From assembly GCA_920105625.2 (NCBI GenBank), contig OV050030.1, positions 194,179,887-194,243,886 of the forward strand: a stretch of 64,000 nucleotides of DNA. The letters run 5' to 3'. The stretch is from Clusia tigrina. Taxonomy: Eukaryota > Arthropoda > Insecta > Diptera > Clusiidae. The notes under the pieces are model-generated. The model made no database searches. It saw only the letters and a program-made list of their open reading frames with translations, and was not told where the DNA came from. This document shows positions 20,127-33,400 of the stretch, one piece after another. The position numbers were made by a program, and so were the translations under genes. Every line of letters begins with the position of its first letter. Position 1 is the first letter of the stretch.

Positions 20127-22155
20127 CAGCCGGCGTCTCAGTCGATTCCGCTGTCGATTGGCGGGGTCTGCTGCCGTCTCTATGCCTATATCTACCCCTA
20201 TCTGCCTCAGTCGGCGTCTCAGTCGGCGTCGCAGCCTCTGTCAGCATCTCTGTATGCGCCTCAGTCGCTGCCGCTGTCGATTGGGGGGTCTGCTGCCTTC
20301 TCTATGCCTGTATCTACCCCTACCTGATTCAGTCGGCGTCTCAGTCGGCGTCGCAGCCTCTGTCAGCGTCTCTGTACGCGTCTCAGGCGATGCCGCTGTC
20401 GATTGGGGGGGTCTCCTGCCTTCTCTATGCCTGTATCTACGCCTATCTGCTTCAGTCGGCGTCTCAATCGGCGTCGCTGTAGGCGTGTCAGTCACTGTCT
20501 ATTGGGGGGGGGTCTGCTGCCTTCTCTATGCCTATATCTACCCCTATCTGCCACAGTTGGCGTCGCAGCCTCTGTCAGCGTCTTTGTAGGCGTCTCAGTC
20601 GCTGCCGCTGTCGATTGGGGGTGTCTGCTGCGGTCTCTATGCCTATATCTACCCTTATCTGCTTCCGTCGGCGTCTCAGTCGGCGTCGCAGCCTCTGTCA
20701 GCATCTCTGTAGGCGTCTCAGTAGCTGCCGCTGTCGATTGGGGGTCTGCTGCCTTCTCTATGCCTATATCTACCCCTATCCGCCCCAGTCGGCGTCTCAG
20801 TTGGCGTCTCAGTCGGCGTCGCAGCCTCTGTCAGTGTCTCAGTAGCTGCCGCTGTAGATTGGCGGGTCTGCTACCTTCTCTATGCCTATATCTTCCCCTA
20901 TCCGCCTCAGTCGGCGTCGTAACCTCTGTCAGCGCCTCTGTAGGCGTCGCAGTCGCTGCCGCAGTCGATTGGGGGGTCTGCTGCCATCTCTATGCCTATA
21001 TCTGCCCCTATCTTCCTCAGTCGGCGTTTCAGTCGGCACCGCAGCCTCTTTCAGCGTCTCTATAGGCGTCTCAGTCATTGCCGCTGTCGATTGTGGGGTA
21101 TGCTGCCTTCTCTATGCCTATATCTACCCCTATCTGCCTCAGTCGGCATCGCAGCCTCTGTCAGCGTCTCTGTAGGCGTCTCAGTAGCAGTCACTGCCGC
21201 TGTCGAGTGGGGGGTCTGCTGCCTTCTCTATGCCTGTATCTACGCCTATCTGCCTCAGTCGGCGTCTCAATCGGCGGCGCTGTAGGCGTGTCAGTCGCTG
21301 TCTATTGGGGGGGTCTGCTGCCTTCTCTATGCCTATATCTACCCCTATCTGCCTCAGTTGGCGTCGCAGCCTCTGTCAGCGTCTTTGTAGGCGTCTCAGT
21401 CGCTGCCGCTGTCGATTGGGGGTGTCTGCTGCGGTCTCTATGCCTATATCTACCCCTATCTGCTTCCGTCGGCGTCTCAGTCGGCGTCGCAGCCTCTGTC
21501 AGCATCTCTGTAGGGAGTCTCAGTAGCTGCCGCTGTCGATTGGGGGTGTCTGCTGCGGTCTCTATGCCTATATCTACCCTTATCTGCTTCCGTCGGCGTC
21601 TCAGTCGGCGTCGCAGCCTCTGTCAGCATCTCTGTAGGCGTCTCAGTAGCTGCCGCTGTCGATTGAGGGGTCTGCTGCCTTCTCTATGCCTATATCTACC
21701 CCTATCCGCCCCATTCTTCGTCTGAGTCGGCGTCTCAGTCGGCGTCGCAGCCTCTGTCAACGTCTCTGTAGGCGTTTCAGTAGCTGCCGCGGTCAATTGG
21801 GGGTCTGCTGCTTTCCCTATATCTACTCCTGTCTGCCTCAGTCGGCGTCGCAGCCTCTGTCAGCGTCTATCTACGCGTCTCAGACGATGCCGCTGTTGAT
21901 TGGGGGGTCTGCTGCCTTCTCAATGCCTGTATCTACGCCTATCTGCCTCAGTCGGCGTCTCAGTCCTCGTCGCTGTAGGCGTCTCAGGCGGTGTCGATTG
22001 GGGGGTCTGCTGCCTTCTCTATGCCTATATCTACCCCTATCTGCCTCAGTCGGCATCGCAGCCTCTGTCAGCGTCTCTGTAGGCGTCTCAGTAGCTGCCG
22101 CTGTCGATTGGGGGTCTGCTGCCTTCTCTATGCCTATATCTTCCCTTATCTGCCT

Positions 22156-22437
22156 CAGATGGCGTCTCAGTCGGCGTCGCAGCCTCAGTCGGCGTCGCAG
22201 CCTCAGTCGGCGTCTCAGCCGGCGTCTCAGTCAATTCCGCTGTCGATTGGGGGGGTATGCTGCCGTCTCTATGCCTATATCTACCCCTATCTGCCTCAGA
22301 TGGCGTCTCAGTCGGCGTCGCAGCCTCAGTCGGCGTCGCAGCCTCAGTCGGCGTCTCAGCCGGCGTCTCAGTCAATTCCGCTGTCGATTGGGGGGGTATG
22401 CTGCCGTCTCTATGCCTATATCTACCCCTATCTGCCT
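22156..22437. repeat. Two identical 141-bp units in tandem
   Basis: 22156-22296 and 22297-22437 start at the same cagatggcgtctcagtcgg and look identical or nearly so, including the rare cagtcaattccgctg and gggggggtatgctgccg. The 141-bp length arises from the extra 18-mers. It is a recent single-unit duplication, and 141 is divisible by 3, so frames are kept across it. Confidence 0.9.
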
Positions 22438-25400
22438 CAGTCGGCGTCTCAGTCGGCGTCGCAGCCTCTGTCAGCGTCTCTGTACGCGTCTCAGGCGATG
22501 CCGCTGTCGAATGGGGGGTCTGCTGCATTCTCTATGCCTGTATCTACGCCTATCTGCCTCAGTCGGCGTCTCAATCGGCGTCGCTGTAGGCGTGTCAGTC
22601 GCTGTCTATTGGGGGGGTCTGCTGCCTTCTCTATGCCTATATCTACCCCTATTTGCCTCAGTTGGCGTCGCAGACTCTGTCAGCGTCTATGTAGGCGTCT
22701 CAGTCGCTGCCGCTGTCGATTGGGGGTGTCTGCTGCGGTCTCTATGCCTATATCTACCCCTATCTGCTTCCGTCGGCGTCTCAGTCGGCGTCGCAGCCTC
22801 TGTCAGCATCTCTGTAGGCGTCTCAGTAGCTGCCGCTGTCGATTGGGGGTCTGCTGCCTTCTCTATGCCTATATCTACCCCTATCCGCCCCAGTCGGCGT
22901 CTCAGTCGGCGTTGCAGCCTCTGCCAGCGTCTCTGTACGCGTCTCAGTCGCTGCCGCAGTCGATTGGGGGGTCTGCTGCCATCTCTATGCCTATATTTAT
23001 CCCTATATGCCTCAGTCGGCGTCACAGCATCTTTCAGCGTCTCTGTAGGCGTTTCAGTCTTTTCCGCTATCGATTGGGAGGTCTGCTGCCTTCTCTATGC
23101 CTATATCTTCCCCTAACTGCCTCAGTTGGCGTCTCACTCAGCGTCGCAGCTTCTGTCAGCGTCTCTGTAGGCGTCACAGTCGCTGTCGATTGTGGGGTCT
23201 GCTGCCTTCTCTATGCCTATATCTACAACTGTCTGCCTCAGTCGGCGTCTCAGTCGGCGTCGCAGCCTCTGCCAGCGCCTCTATAGGCGTCTCAGTCGCT
23301 GCCGCTGCCGATTGGGGTGTCTGCTGCCTGCTCTTTGGCTATATCCACCCCTATCTGCCTCAGTCGGCATCGCAGCTTCTGTCAGCGTGTCTGTAGGCGT
23401 CTCAGTCACTGCAGCTGTCGATTGGGGGGTCTGCTGCCTTCTCTATGCCTATATTTACCCCTATCTGCCTCAGTCGGCGTCGCAGCCTCTGTCAGCGTCT
23501 CAGCCTCTGTTAGCGTCTCAGTAGCTGCCGCTGTAGATTGGGGGGTCTGCTGCCTTCTCTATGCCTATATCTACCACTAACCGCCGCAGTCGGCGTCTCA
23601 GTCGGCGTCGCAGCCTCTGTCAGCGTCTCTGCAGGCGTCTCAGTCGCTGCCGCAGTCGATTAGGGGGTCTGCTGCCATCTCTATGCCTATATCTACCCCT
23701 ATCTGCCTCAGTTGGCGTCTCAGTCGGCGTCGCAGCCTCTGTCAGGGTCTCTGTAGGCGTCTCAGTCGCTGCCGCAGTCGATTAGGGGGTCTGCTGCCTT
23801 CTCTATGCCTATATTTACCCCTATCTGCCTCAGTCAGCGTCGCAGCTTCTGTCAGCGTCTCTGTAGGCGTCTCAGTCGCGGCCGCGGCCGCTGTGGATTG
23901 GGGGGTCTGCTGCTTTCTCTATGCCTATATCTACCCCTGTCTGCCTCAGTCGGCATCTCAGTCGGCGTCGCAGCCTCTGTCAGCGTGTCTGTAGGCGTCT
24001 CAGTGGCTGCCGCTGTCGATTGGGGGGCCTGCTGCCTGCTCTATGGCTATATCCAACCCTATCTGCGCCTATCTGCCTCAGTCGGCGTCGCTGTAGGCAT
24101 CTCAGTCGATGTCTGCTGCCTTCTCTATGCCTATATCTACCCCTATCTGCGTCAGTCGGCATCGCAGCCTCTGTCAGCGTCTCTGTAGGCGTCTCAGTCG
24201 TTGCCGCTGTCGATTGGGGGGTCTGCTGCCTTCTGTATTCCTATATCTACCCCTATCTGCCTCAGTCGGCGTCGCAGCCACTGCCAGCGTCTCTGTAGAC
24301 GTCTCAGTCACAATCACTGCCGCTGTCGAGTGGGGGGTCTGCTGCCTTCTCTATGCCTATAACTACCCCTATAAGCCTCAGTCGGCGTCTCAGTCGGCGT
24401 CGCAGCCTCTGTCAGCGTCTCTGTATGCGTCTCAGTCGATGCCGCTGTTGATTGGGGGGTCTGCTGCCTTCTCTATGCCTATATCTACCCCTCTCTGCCT
24501 CAGTCGGCGTCGCAGCCACTGCCAGAGTCTCTGTAGACGTCTCAGTCGCAGTCAGTGCCGCTGTCGAATAGGGGGTCTGCTGCCTTCTCTATGCCTATAA
24601 CTACCCCTATAAGCCTCAGTCGGCGTCTCAGTCGGCGTCGCAGCCTCTGTCAGCGTCTCTGTATGCGTCTCAGTCGCTGCCGTTGTCGATTGGGGGGTCT
24701 GCTGCCTGCTTTATGCCTATATCTAACCCTATCTGCCTCAGTCGGCGTCTCAGTCGGCTTCGCAGCCTCTTTCAGCGTCTCTGTAGGCGTCTCAGTCATT
24801 GCCGCTGTAGTTTTGGGGGGTCTGCTGCCTTCTCTATGCCTATATCTTCCCCTATCTGCCTCAGATGGCGTCTCAGTCGGCGTCGCAGCCTATGTCAGCG
24901 TCTCTGTAGGCGTCTCAGTCGCTGCCGTTGTCGATTGGGGGGTCTGCTGCCTGCTTTATGCCTATATCTAACCCTATCTGCCTCAGATGGCGTCTCAGTC
25001 GGCGTCGCAGCCTCAGTCGGCGTCGCAGCCTCAGTCGGCGTCTCAGCCGGCGTCTCAGTCGATTCCGCTGTCGATTGGGGGGGTCTGCTGCCGTCTCTAT
25101 GCCTATATCTACCCCTATCTGCCTCAGTCGGCGTCTCAGTCGGCGTCGCAGCCTCTGTCAGCGTCTCTGTACGCGTCTCAGGCGATGCCGCTGTCGATTG
25201 GGGGGGTCTGCTGCGTTCTCTATGCCTGTATCTACGCCTATCTGCCTCAGTCGGCGTCTCAATCGGCGTCGCTGTAGGCGTGTCAGTCGCTGTCTATTGG
25301 GGGGGTCTGCTGCCTTCTCTATGCCTATATCTACCCCTATCTGCTTCAGTTGGCGTCGCAGCCTCTGTCAGCGTCTTTGTAGGCGTCTCAGTCGCTGCTG

Positions 25401-27799
25401 CTGTCGATTGGGGGTGTCTGCTGCGGTCTCTATGCCTATATCTACCCCTATCTGCTTCCGTCGGCGTCTCAGTCGGCGTCGCAGCCTCTGTCAGGATCTC
25501 TGTAGGCGTCTCAGTAGCTGCCGCTGTCGATTGGGGGTCTGCTGCCTTCTCTATGCCTATATCTACCCCTATCCATCACAGTCGGCGTCTCAGTCGGCGT
25601 CGCAGCCTCTGTCAGCGTCTCAGTAGCTGCCGCTGTAGATTGTGGGGTCTGCTGCCTTCTCTATGCCTATATCTTCCCCTATCCGCCTCAGTCGGCGTCG
25701 CAACCACTGTCAGCGCCTCTGTAGGCGTCGCAGTCGCTGCCGCAGTCGATTGGGGGGTCTGCTGCCATCTCTATGCCTATATCTACCCCTATCTTCCTCA
25801 GTCGGCGTCTAAGTCGGCGCCGCAGCCCCTTTCAGCGTCTCTATAGGCGTCTCAGTCATTGCCGCTGTCGATTGAGGGGTCTGCTGCCTTCTCTATGCCT
25901 ATATCTTCGCCTATCTGCCTCAGTTGGGGTCTCAGTCGGCGTCGCAGCCTCTGTAAGCGTGTCTGTAGGCGTCTCAGTCGCTGCCGCTGTGGATTGGGAG
26001 GTCTGCTGCTTTCTCTATGCTTATATCTACCCCTGTCTGCCTCAGTAGGAGTCTCAGTCGGCGTCGAAGCCGCTGTCAGCGTCTCTGTAGGCGTCTCAGT
26101 CGCTGCCGCTGTCGATTGGGGGTCTGCTGCCTTCTCTATGCCTATATCTTCCCCTATCTGCCTCAGTTGGGGTCTCAGTCGGCTTCGCAGCCTCTGTAAG
26201 CGTCTCTGTAGGCGTCTCAGTCGCTGCCGCTGTGGATTGGGAGGTCTGCTGCTTTGTTTGCCTATATCTACTCCTTTCTGCCTCAGTCGGCGTCTCAGTC
26301 GGCGTCGCAGCCTCTGTAAGCGTCTCTGTAGGCGTCTCAGTCGCTGCCGCTGTCGATTGGGGGTCTGCTGCCTTCTCTATGCCAATATCTTCCCCTATCC
26401 GCCCCAGTCGGCGTCTCAGTCGGAGTCTCAGTCGGCATCGCAGCATCTGTCAGCGTCTCTGTAGGCGTCTCAGTCGCTGCCGCTGTCCATTGGGGGGTCT
26501 GCTACTTTCTCTATGCCTATATCTACCCCTATCCGCCCCAGTCGGCGTCTCAGTCGGCGTCTCAGTGGGCGTCTTAGTCGATTCCGCTGTCGATTGGGGT
26601 GGTCTGCTGTCGTCTCTATGCCTATATCTACCCCTATCTACCTCAATCGGCGGCTCAGTCGGCGGCGCAGCCCCTGTCAACATCTCTATACGCGTCTCAG
26701 TCGCTGCCGCTGTCGATTGGGGGTCTGCTGCCTTCTCTATGCCTGTATCTACTCCTACCTGCTTCAGTCGGCGTCTCAGTTGGCGTCGCAGCCTCTGTCA
26801 GCGTCTCTGTAGACGTCTCAGTCGCTGCCGCTGTGGATTGGTGAGTCTGCTGCTTTGTTTGCCTATATCTACTCCTGTCTGCCTCAGTCGGCGCCTCAGT
26901 CGGCGTCGCAGCCTCTGTTAGGGTCTCTGTACGCGTCTCAGGCGATGCCGCTGGCGATTGTGGGGTCTGCTGCCTTCTCTATGCCTGTATCGACGCCTGT
27001 CTGCCTCAGTCGGCGTCTCAGTCGGCGTCGCTGTAGGCGTCTCAGTCGCTGTCTATTGGGGGCGTCTGCTGCCTTCTCTATGCCAATATCCACCCCTATC
27101 TGCCTCAGTCGGCGTCTCAGTCGGCGTCGCAGTCTCTGTCAGCATCCCTGTAGGCGTCTCAGTAGCTGCCGCTGTCGATTGGGGGTCTGCTGCCTTCTCT
27201 ATGCCTATATCTACCCCTATCCGCCCCAGTCGGCGTCTCAGTCGGCGTCGCAGCCTCTGTCAGCGTTTCTGTAGGCGTTTCAATAGCTGCCGGTGTCGGT
27301 TGGGGGTATGCTGCTTTCTCTATGCCTATATCTACTCCTGTCTGCCTCAGTCGGCTTCTCAGTCGGCGTCGCAGCCTCTGTCAGCGTAGCTCTATGTGTC
27401 TCAGGCGATGCTGCTGTCGATTGGGGGGTCTGCTGCCTTCTCTATGCCTGTATCCACGCCTATCTGCCTCAGTCGGCGTCTCAGTCGGCGTCGCTGTAGG
27501 CGTCTCAGTCGCTGTGGATTGGGGGGTCTGCTGCCTTCTCTATGCCTATATCTAGCCCTATCTGAATCAGTCGGCGTCTCAGTCGGCATCGCAGCCTCTG
27601 TCAGCTTCTCTGTAGACGTCTCAGTAGCTGCCGCTGCGGATTGGGGGTCTGCTGCCTTCTCTATGCCTATATCTACCCCTATCCGCCCCAGTCGGCGTCT
27701 CAGTCGGCGTCGCAGCCTCTGTCAGCGTTTCTGTAGGCGTTTCAATAGCTGCCGGTGTCGGTTGGGGGTATGCTGCTTTCTCTATGCCTATATCTACTC

Positions 27800-29177
27800 C
27801 TGTCTGCCTCAGTCGGCGTCTCAGTCGGCATCGCAGCCTCTGTCAACGTCTCTGTAGGCGTCTCAGTCGCTGCCGCTGTCCATTGGGGGGTCTGCTGCCT
27901 TCTCTATGCCTATATCTACCCCTATCTGAATCAGTCGGCGTCTCAGTCGGCATCGCAGCCTCTGTCAGCTTCTCTGTAGACGTCTCAGTAGCTGCCGCTG
28001 CGGATTGGGGGTCTGCTGCCTTCTCTATGCCTATATCTACCCCTATCCGCCCCAGTCGGCGTCTCAGTCGGCGTTTCAGTCGGCGTCGCAGCCTCTGTCA
28101 GCGTCTCCCCTATAGGCCTCTGTTAGCGTCTCAGTAGCTGCCGCTGTAGATTGGGGGGTCTGCTGCCTTCTCTATGCCTATATCTACAACTATCCGCCGC
28201 AGTCGGCGTCTCAGTCGGCGTCGCAGCCTCTGTCAGCGTCTCTGTAGGCGTCTCAGTCGCTGCCGTTGTCGATTGGGTGGGTCTGCTGCCTGCTCTATGC
28301 CTATTTGTACCCCTATCTGCCTCAGTCGGCGTCTCACTCAGCGTCGCAGCTTCTGTCAGCGTCTCTGTAGGCATCTCAGTCGCTGCCGCTGTGGATTGGT
28401 GGGTCTGTTGCTTTCTCTATGCCTATAGCTACCCCAGTCCGAATCAGTTGGCGTTTCAGTCGGCGTCGCAGCCTCTGTCAGCGTCTCTGTAATCGTCTCA
28501 GTCGCTGCCGCTGTCCATTGGGGGGTCTGCTGCCTTCTCTATGCCTATATCTAGCCCTATCTGCCTCAGTCGGCGTCTCAGTCGGCATCGCAGCCTCTGT
28601 CAACGTCTCTGTAGGCGTCTCAGTCGCTGCCGCTGTCCATTGGGGGGTCTGCTGCCTTCTCTATGCCTATATCTACCCCTATCTGAATCAGTCGGCGTCT
28701 CAGTCGGCATCGCAGCCTCTGTCAGCTTCTCTGTAGACGTCTCAGTAGCTGCCGCTGCGGATTGGGGGTCTGCTGCCTTCTCTATGCCTATATCTACCCC
28801 TATCCGCCCCAGTCGGCGTCTCACTCGGCGTTTCAGTCGGCGTCGCAGCCTCTGTCAGCGTCTCCCCTATCGGCCTCTGTTAGCGTCTCAGTAGCTGCCG
28901 CTGTAGATTGGGGGGTCTGCTGCCTTCTCTATGCCTATATCTACCCCTATCCGCCGCAGTCGGCGTCTCAGTCGGCGTCGCAGCCTCTGTCAGCGTCTCT
29001 GTAGGCGTCTCAGTCGCTGCCGTTGTCGATTGGGTGGGTCTGCTGCCTGCTCTATGCCTATTTCTACCCCTATCTGCCTCAGTCGGCGTCTCACTCAGCG
29101 TCGCAGCTTCTGTCAGCGTCTCTGCAGGCGTCTCAGTCGCTGCCGCTGTGGATTGGCGGGTCTGCTGCCTTCTCTAT
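27800..29177. repeat. 757-bp tandem duplication
   Basis: About 27800-28420 and 28557-29177 align at a constant offset of 757 bp. They share rare features such as cagcttctctgtagacg, gctgccgctgcggattgg and the abrupt gtctcccctat...ggcctctgttagcg break. Only a few substitutions separate the copies, for example tacaact versus taccccT near 28190 and 28947. The outer edges are approximate. Confidence 0.85.
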
Positions 29178-29879
29178 GCCTATATCTACCCCTATCCGCC
29201 GCAGTCGGCGTCTCAGTCGGCGTCGCAGCCACTGCCAGCGTCTCTGTAGACGTCTCAGTCGCAGTCGCTGCCGCTGTCGATTGGGGGGTCTGCTGCCTTC
29301 TCTATGCCTGTATCTACCCCTACCTACTTCAGTAGGCGTCATAGTCGGCGTCGCAGCCTCTGTCAGCGTCTCTGTAGACGTCTCAGTCGCTGCCGCTGTG
29401 GATTGGGGAGTCTGCTGCTTTCTCTATGCTTTTATCTACTCCTGTCTGCTTCAGTCGGCGTCTCAGTCGGCGTCGCAGTATCTGTCAGCGTCTCTGTTCC
29501 CGTCTCAGGCGATGCCGCTGTCGATTGGGGGGTCTGCTGCCTTCTCTATGCCTGTATCTACGCCTATCTGCCTCAGTCGGCGTCTCAATCGGCGTCGCTG
29601 TAGGCATCTCAGTCGCTGTCGATTGGGGGGGGGGTCTGATGCCTTATCTATGCCTATATCTACCCCTACCTGCTTCATTAGGCGTCATAGTCGGCGTCGC
29701 AGCCTCTGTCAGCGTCTCTGTAGACGTCTCAGTCGCTGCCGCTGTGGATTGGGGAGTCTGCTGCTTTGTCTATGCCTATATCTACTCCTATCTGCCTCAG
29801 TCGGCGGCTCAGTCGGCATCGCAGCCTCTGTCAGCGTGTCTGTAGGCGTCTCCGTCGCTGCCGCTGTCGATTGGGGGGT

Positions 29880-30469
29880 CTGCTGCCTGCTCTGTGCCTA
29901 TATCTACCCCTATCTGCCTCAGTCGGCGTCGCAGCCACTGCCAGCGTCTCTGTAGACGTCTCAGTCGCAGTCACTGCCGCTGTCGAGTGAGGGGTCTGTT
30001 GCCTTCTCTATGCCTATATCTACCCCTATCAGCCTCAGGCGGCGTCTCAGACGGCGTCGCAGCCTCTGTAAGCGTCTCTGTACGCGTCTCAGTCGATGCC
30101 GCTGTCGATTGCTGGGACTGCTGGCTTCTCTATGCCTGTATCTAACCCTAGCTGCCTCAGTCGGCGTCTCAGCCGGCGTCGCAGCCTCTGTCAGCGTCTC
30201 TGTAGGCGTCTCAGTAGCTGCCGCTGTCGATTGGGGGTCTGCTGCCTGCTCTGTGCCTATATCTACCCCTATCTGCCTCAGTCGGCGTCGCAGCCACTGC
30301 CAGCGTCTCTGTAGACGTCTCAGTCGCAGTCACTGCCGCTGTCGAGTGAGGGGTCTGTTGCCTTCTCTATGCCTATATCTACCCCTATCAGCCTCAGGCG
30401 GCGTCTCAGACGGCGTCGCAGCCTCTGTCAGCGTCTCTGTACGCGTCTCAGTCGATGCCACTGTCGATT
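29880..30469. repeat. 359-bp tandem duplication
   Basis: About 29880-30110 and 30239-30469 match at an offset of 359 bp. They share tgcctgctctgtgcc, the gagtgaggggtctgttgcc ending and cagcctcaggcggcgtctcagacgg. Three satellite units make up the period. Confidence 0.8.
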
Positions 30470-33400
30470 GGGGGGTCTGCTGCCTTCTCTATGCCTATAT
30501 CTACCCCTATCTGCCTCAGTCGGCGTCGCAGCCACTGCAAGCGTCTCTGCAGACGTCTCAGTAGCAGTCACTGCCGCTGTGGATTGGCGGGTCTGCTGCT
30601 TTCTCTATGCCTATAGCTACCCCAGTCCGCCTCAGTTGGCGTCTCAGTCGGCGTCGCAGCCTCTGTCAGCGTCTCTGTAGGCGTCTCAGTCGCTGCCGCT
30701 GTCGATTGGGGGGTCTGCTGCCTTCTCTATGCCTATATCTTCCCCTATCTGCCTCAGATGGCGTGTCAGTCGGCGTCGCAGCTTCTGTCAGAGTCTCTGT
30801 AGGCGTCTCAGTCGCTGCCGCTGTGGATTGGGGGTCTGCTGCCTGCTCTGTGCCTATATCCACCCCTATCTGCCTCAGTCGGCGTCGCAGCCTCTGTCAG
30901 CGTCTCTGTAGGCGTCTCAGTCGCTGCCGCTGTCGATTGGGGTGGTCTGCTGCCTTCTCTATGCCTATATCTACCCCTATCCGGCCCTGTCGGCGGCTCA
31001 GTCGGCGTCTCAGTCGGCGTCTTAGTCGATTCCGCTGTGGATTGGGGGTCTGCTGTCGTCTCTATGCCTATATCTACCCCTATCTGCCTCAGTCGGCGTC
31101 GCAGCCTCTGTTAGCGTCTCAGTAGCTGCCGCTGTAGATTGGGGGTCTGCTGCCTTCTCTATGCCTATATCTACCCCTATCCGCCGCAGTCGGCGTCTCA
31201 GTCGGCGTCGCAGCCTCTGTCAGCGTCTCTGTAGGCGTCTGAGTGGCTGCCATTGTCGATTGGGGGGTCTGCTGCCTGCTCTATGGCTATATCCACCCCT
31301 ATCTGCTTCAGTCGGCGTCGCAGCCGCTGTCAGCGTCTCTGTAGGCGTCTCAGTCGCTGCCGCTGTCGATTGGGGTGGTCTGCTGCCTTCTCTATGCCTA
31401 TATCTACCCCTATCCGCCCCTGTCGGCGGCTCAGTCGGCGTCTCAGTCGGCGTCTCAGTCGGCGTCTTTGTCGATTCCGCTGTGGATTGGGGGGTCTGCT
31501 GTCGTCTCTACGCCTATATCTACCCCTATCTGCCTCAGTCGGCGTCGCAGCCTCTGTCAGCGTCTCTGTACGCGTCTCGGGCGATGCCGCTGTCGATTGG
31601 GGGGTCTGCTGCCTTCTCTATGCCTGTATCTACGCCTATCTGCCTTAGTCGGCTTCTCAATCGGCGTCGCTTTAGGCATCTCAGTCGCTGTCGATTGGGG
31701 GGTCTGCTGCCTTCTCTATGCCTATATCTACCCCTATCCGCCCCAGTCGGCGTCTCAGTCGGCGTCTCAGTCGACGTCTCAGTCGGCGTCTTAGTCGATT
31801 GCGCTGTCGATTGGGGGGTCTGCTGTCGTCTCTATGTCTATATCTACCCCTACCTGCTTCAGTCGGCGTCTCAGTCGGCGTCGCAGCCTCTGTCAGCGTC
31901 TCTATAGACGTCTCAGTCGCTGCCGCTGTGGATTGGGGAGTGTGCTGCTTTCTCTATGCCTTTATATACTCCTGTCTGCCTCATTCGGCGTCTCAGTCGG
32001 CGGCGCGGCCTCTGTCAGCGTCTCTGTAGGCGTCTCAGTCGCTGCCGCTGTCGATTGGGGGGTCGGCTGCCTACTCTATGCCTGTATCTACGCCTATCTG
32101 CCTCAGTCGGCCTCTCAGTCGGCGTCGCTGTAGGCGTCTTAGTCGCTGTGGATTGGGGGGTCTGCTGCCTTCTCTATGCCTATATCTAGCCCTATCTGCC
32201 TCAGTCGGCGTCTCAGTCGGCATCGCAGCCTCTGTCAGCGTCTCTGTAGGCGTCTCAGTCGCTGCCGCTGTCCATTGGGGGGTCTGCTGCCTTCTCTATG
32301 CCTATATCTACCCCTATCTGCTTCAGTCGGCGTCTCAGTCGGCGTCGCAGACTCTGTCAGCGTCTCTGTAGACGTCTCAGTCGCTGCCGCTATGGATTGG
32401 GGAGTCTGCTGCTTTGTCTATGCCTATATCTACTCCTGTCTGCCTCAGTCGGCGTCGCAGCCTCTGTCAGGGTCTCTGTACGCGTCTCAGGCGATGCCGC
32501 TATCGATTGGGGGGTCTGCTGCCTTCTCTATGCCTGTATCTACGCCTATCTGCCTCAGTCGGCGTCTCAGTCGGCGTCGCTGTAGGCGTCTCAATCGCTG
32601 TCTATTGGGGGGGTCTGCTGCCTTCTCTATGCCTATATCCACCCCTATCTGCCTTTTTCGGCGTCGCAGCCTCTGTCAGCGTCTTTGTAGGCGTCTCAGT
32701 CGCTGCGCGCTGTCGATTGGGGGTGTCTGCTGCGGTCTCTAAGCCTATATCTACCCCTATCCGCCCCAGTCGGCTTCTCAGTCGGCATCTCAGTTGGCGT
32801 CGCAGCCTCTGTCAGCGTCTCTGTAGGCGTCTGAGTGGCTGCCATTGTCGATTGGGGGGTCTGCTGCCTGCTCTATGGCTATATCCACCCCTATCTGCTA
32901 CAGTCGGCGTCGCAGCCGCTGTCAGCGTCTCTGTAGGCGCCTCAGTCGATGACGCTGTCGATTGGGGTGGTCTTCTACCTTCTCTATGCCAATATCTACC
33001 CCTATCTGCCTCAGTCGGCGTCTCAGTCGGCGTCTCAGTCGATTCCGCTGTCGATTGGAGGGGTCTATTGCCGTCTCTATGCCTATATCTACCCCTATCT
33101 GCCTCAGTCGGCGTCTCAGTTGGCGTCGCAGCCTCTGTCAGCATCTCTGTACGCGTCTCAGTCGCTGCCGCTGTCGATTGGGGGGTCGGCTGCCTACTCT
33201 ATGCCTGTATCTACGCCTTTCTGCCTCAGTCGGCCTCTCAGTCGGCGTCGCTGTAGGCGTCTTAGTCGCTGTGGATTGGGGGGTCTGCTGCCTTCTCTAT
33301 GCCTATATCTAGCCCTATCTGCCTCAGTCGGCGTCTCAGTCGGCATCGCAGCCTCTGTCAGCGTCTCTGTAGGCGTCTCAGTCGCTGCCGCTGTCCATTG

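Larger units (their letters stand above)
15040..25280. repeat. Higher-order repeat ladder of 2.1-2.7 kb
   Basis: The variant string cagatggc after cttcccctatctgcct occurs at 15274, 17400, 19926, 22156 and 24862, at spacings of 2126, 2526, 2230 and 2706 bp. It is preceded in most copies by a unit with tcagtcattgccgctgtcga and followed by one with cgctgccgttgtcgattgg. Length differences come from gained or lost whole units. The order of variant units is conserved between copies, which defines a diverged higher-order repeat. Confidence 0.8.

Noticed and set aside
19837..20247. Minus-strand TETPTE-repeat proteins (136 codons here, many others)
   Set aside because: Every copy is broken within one to three units by frame change or stop, starts are arbitrary, and no splice structure or unique flanking exon is visible.
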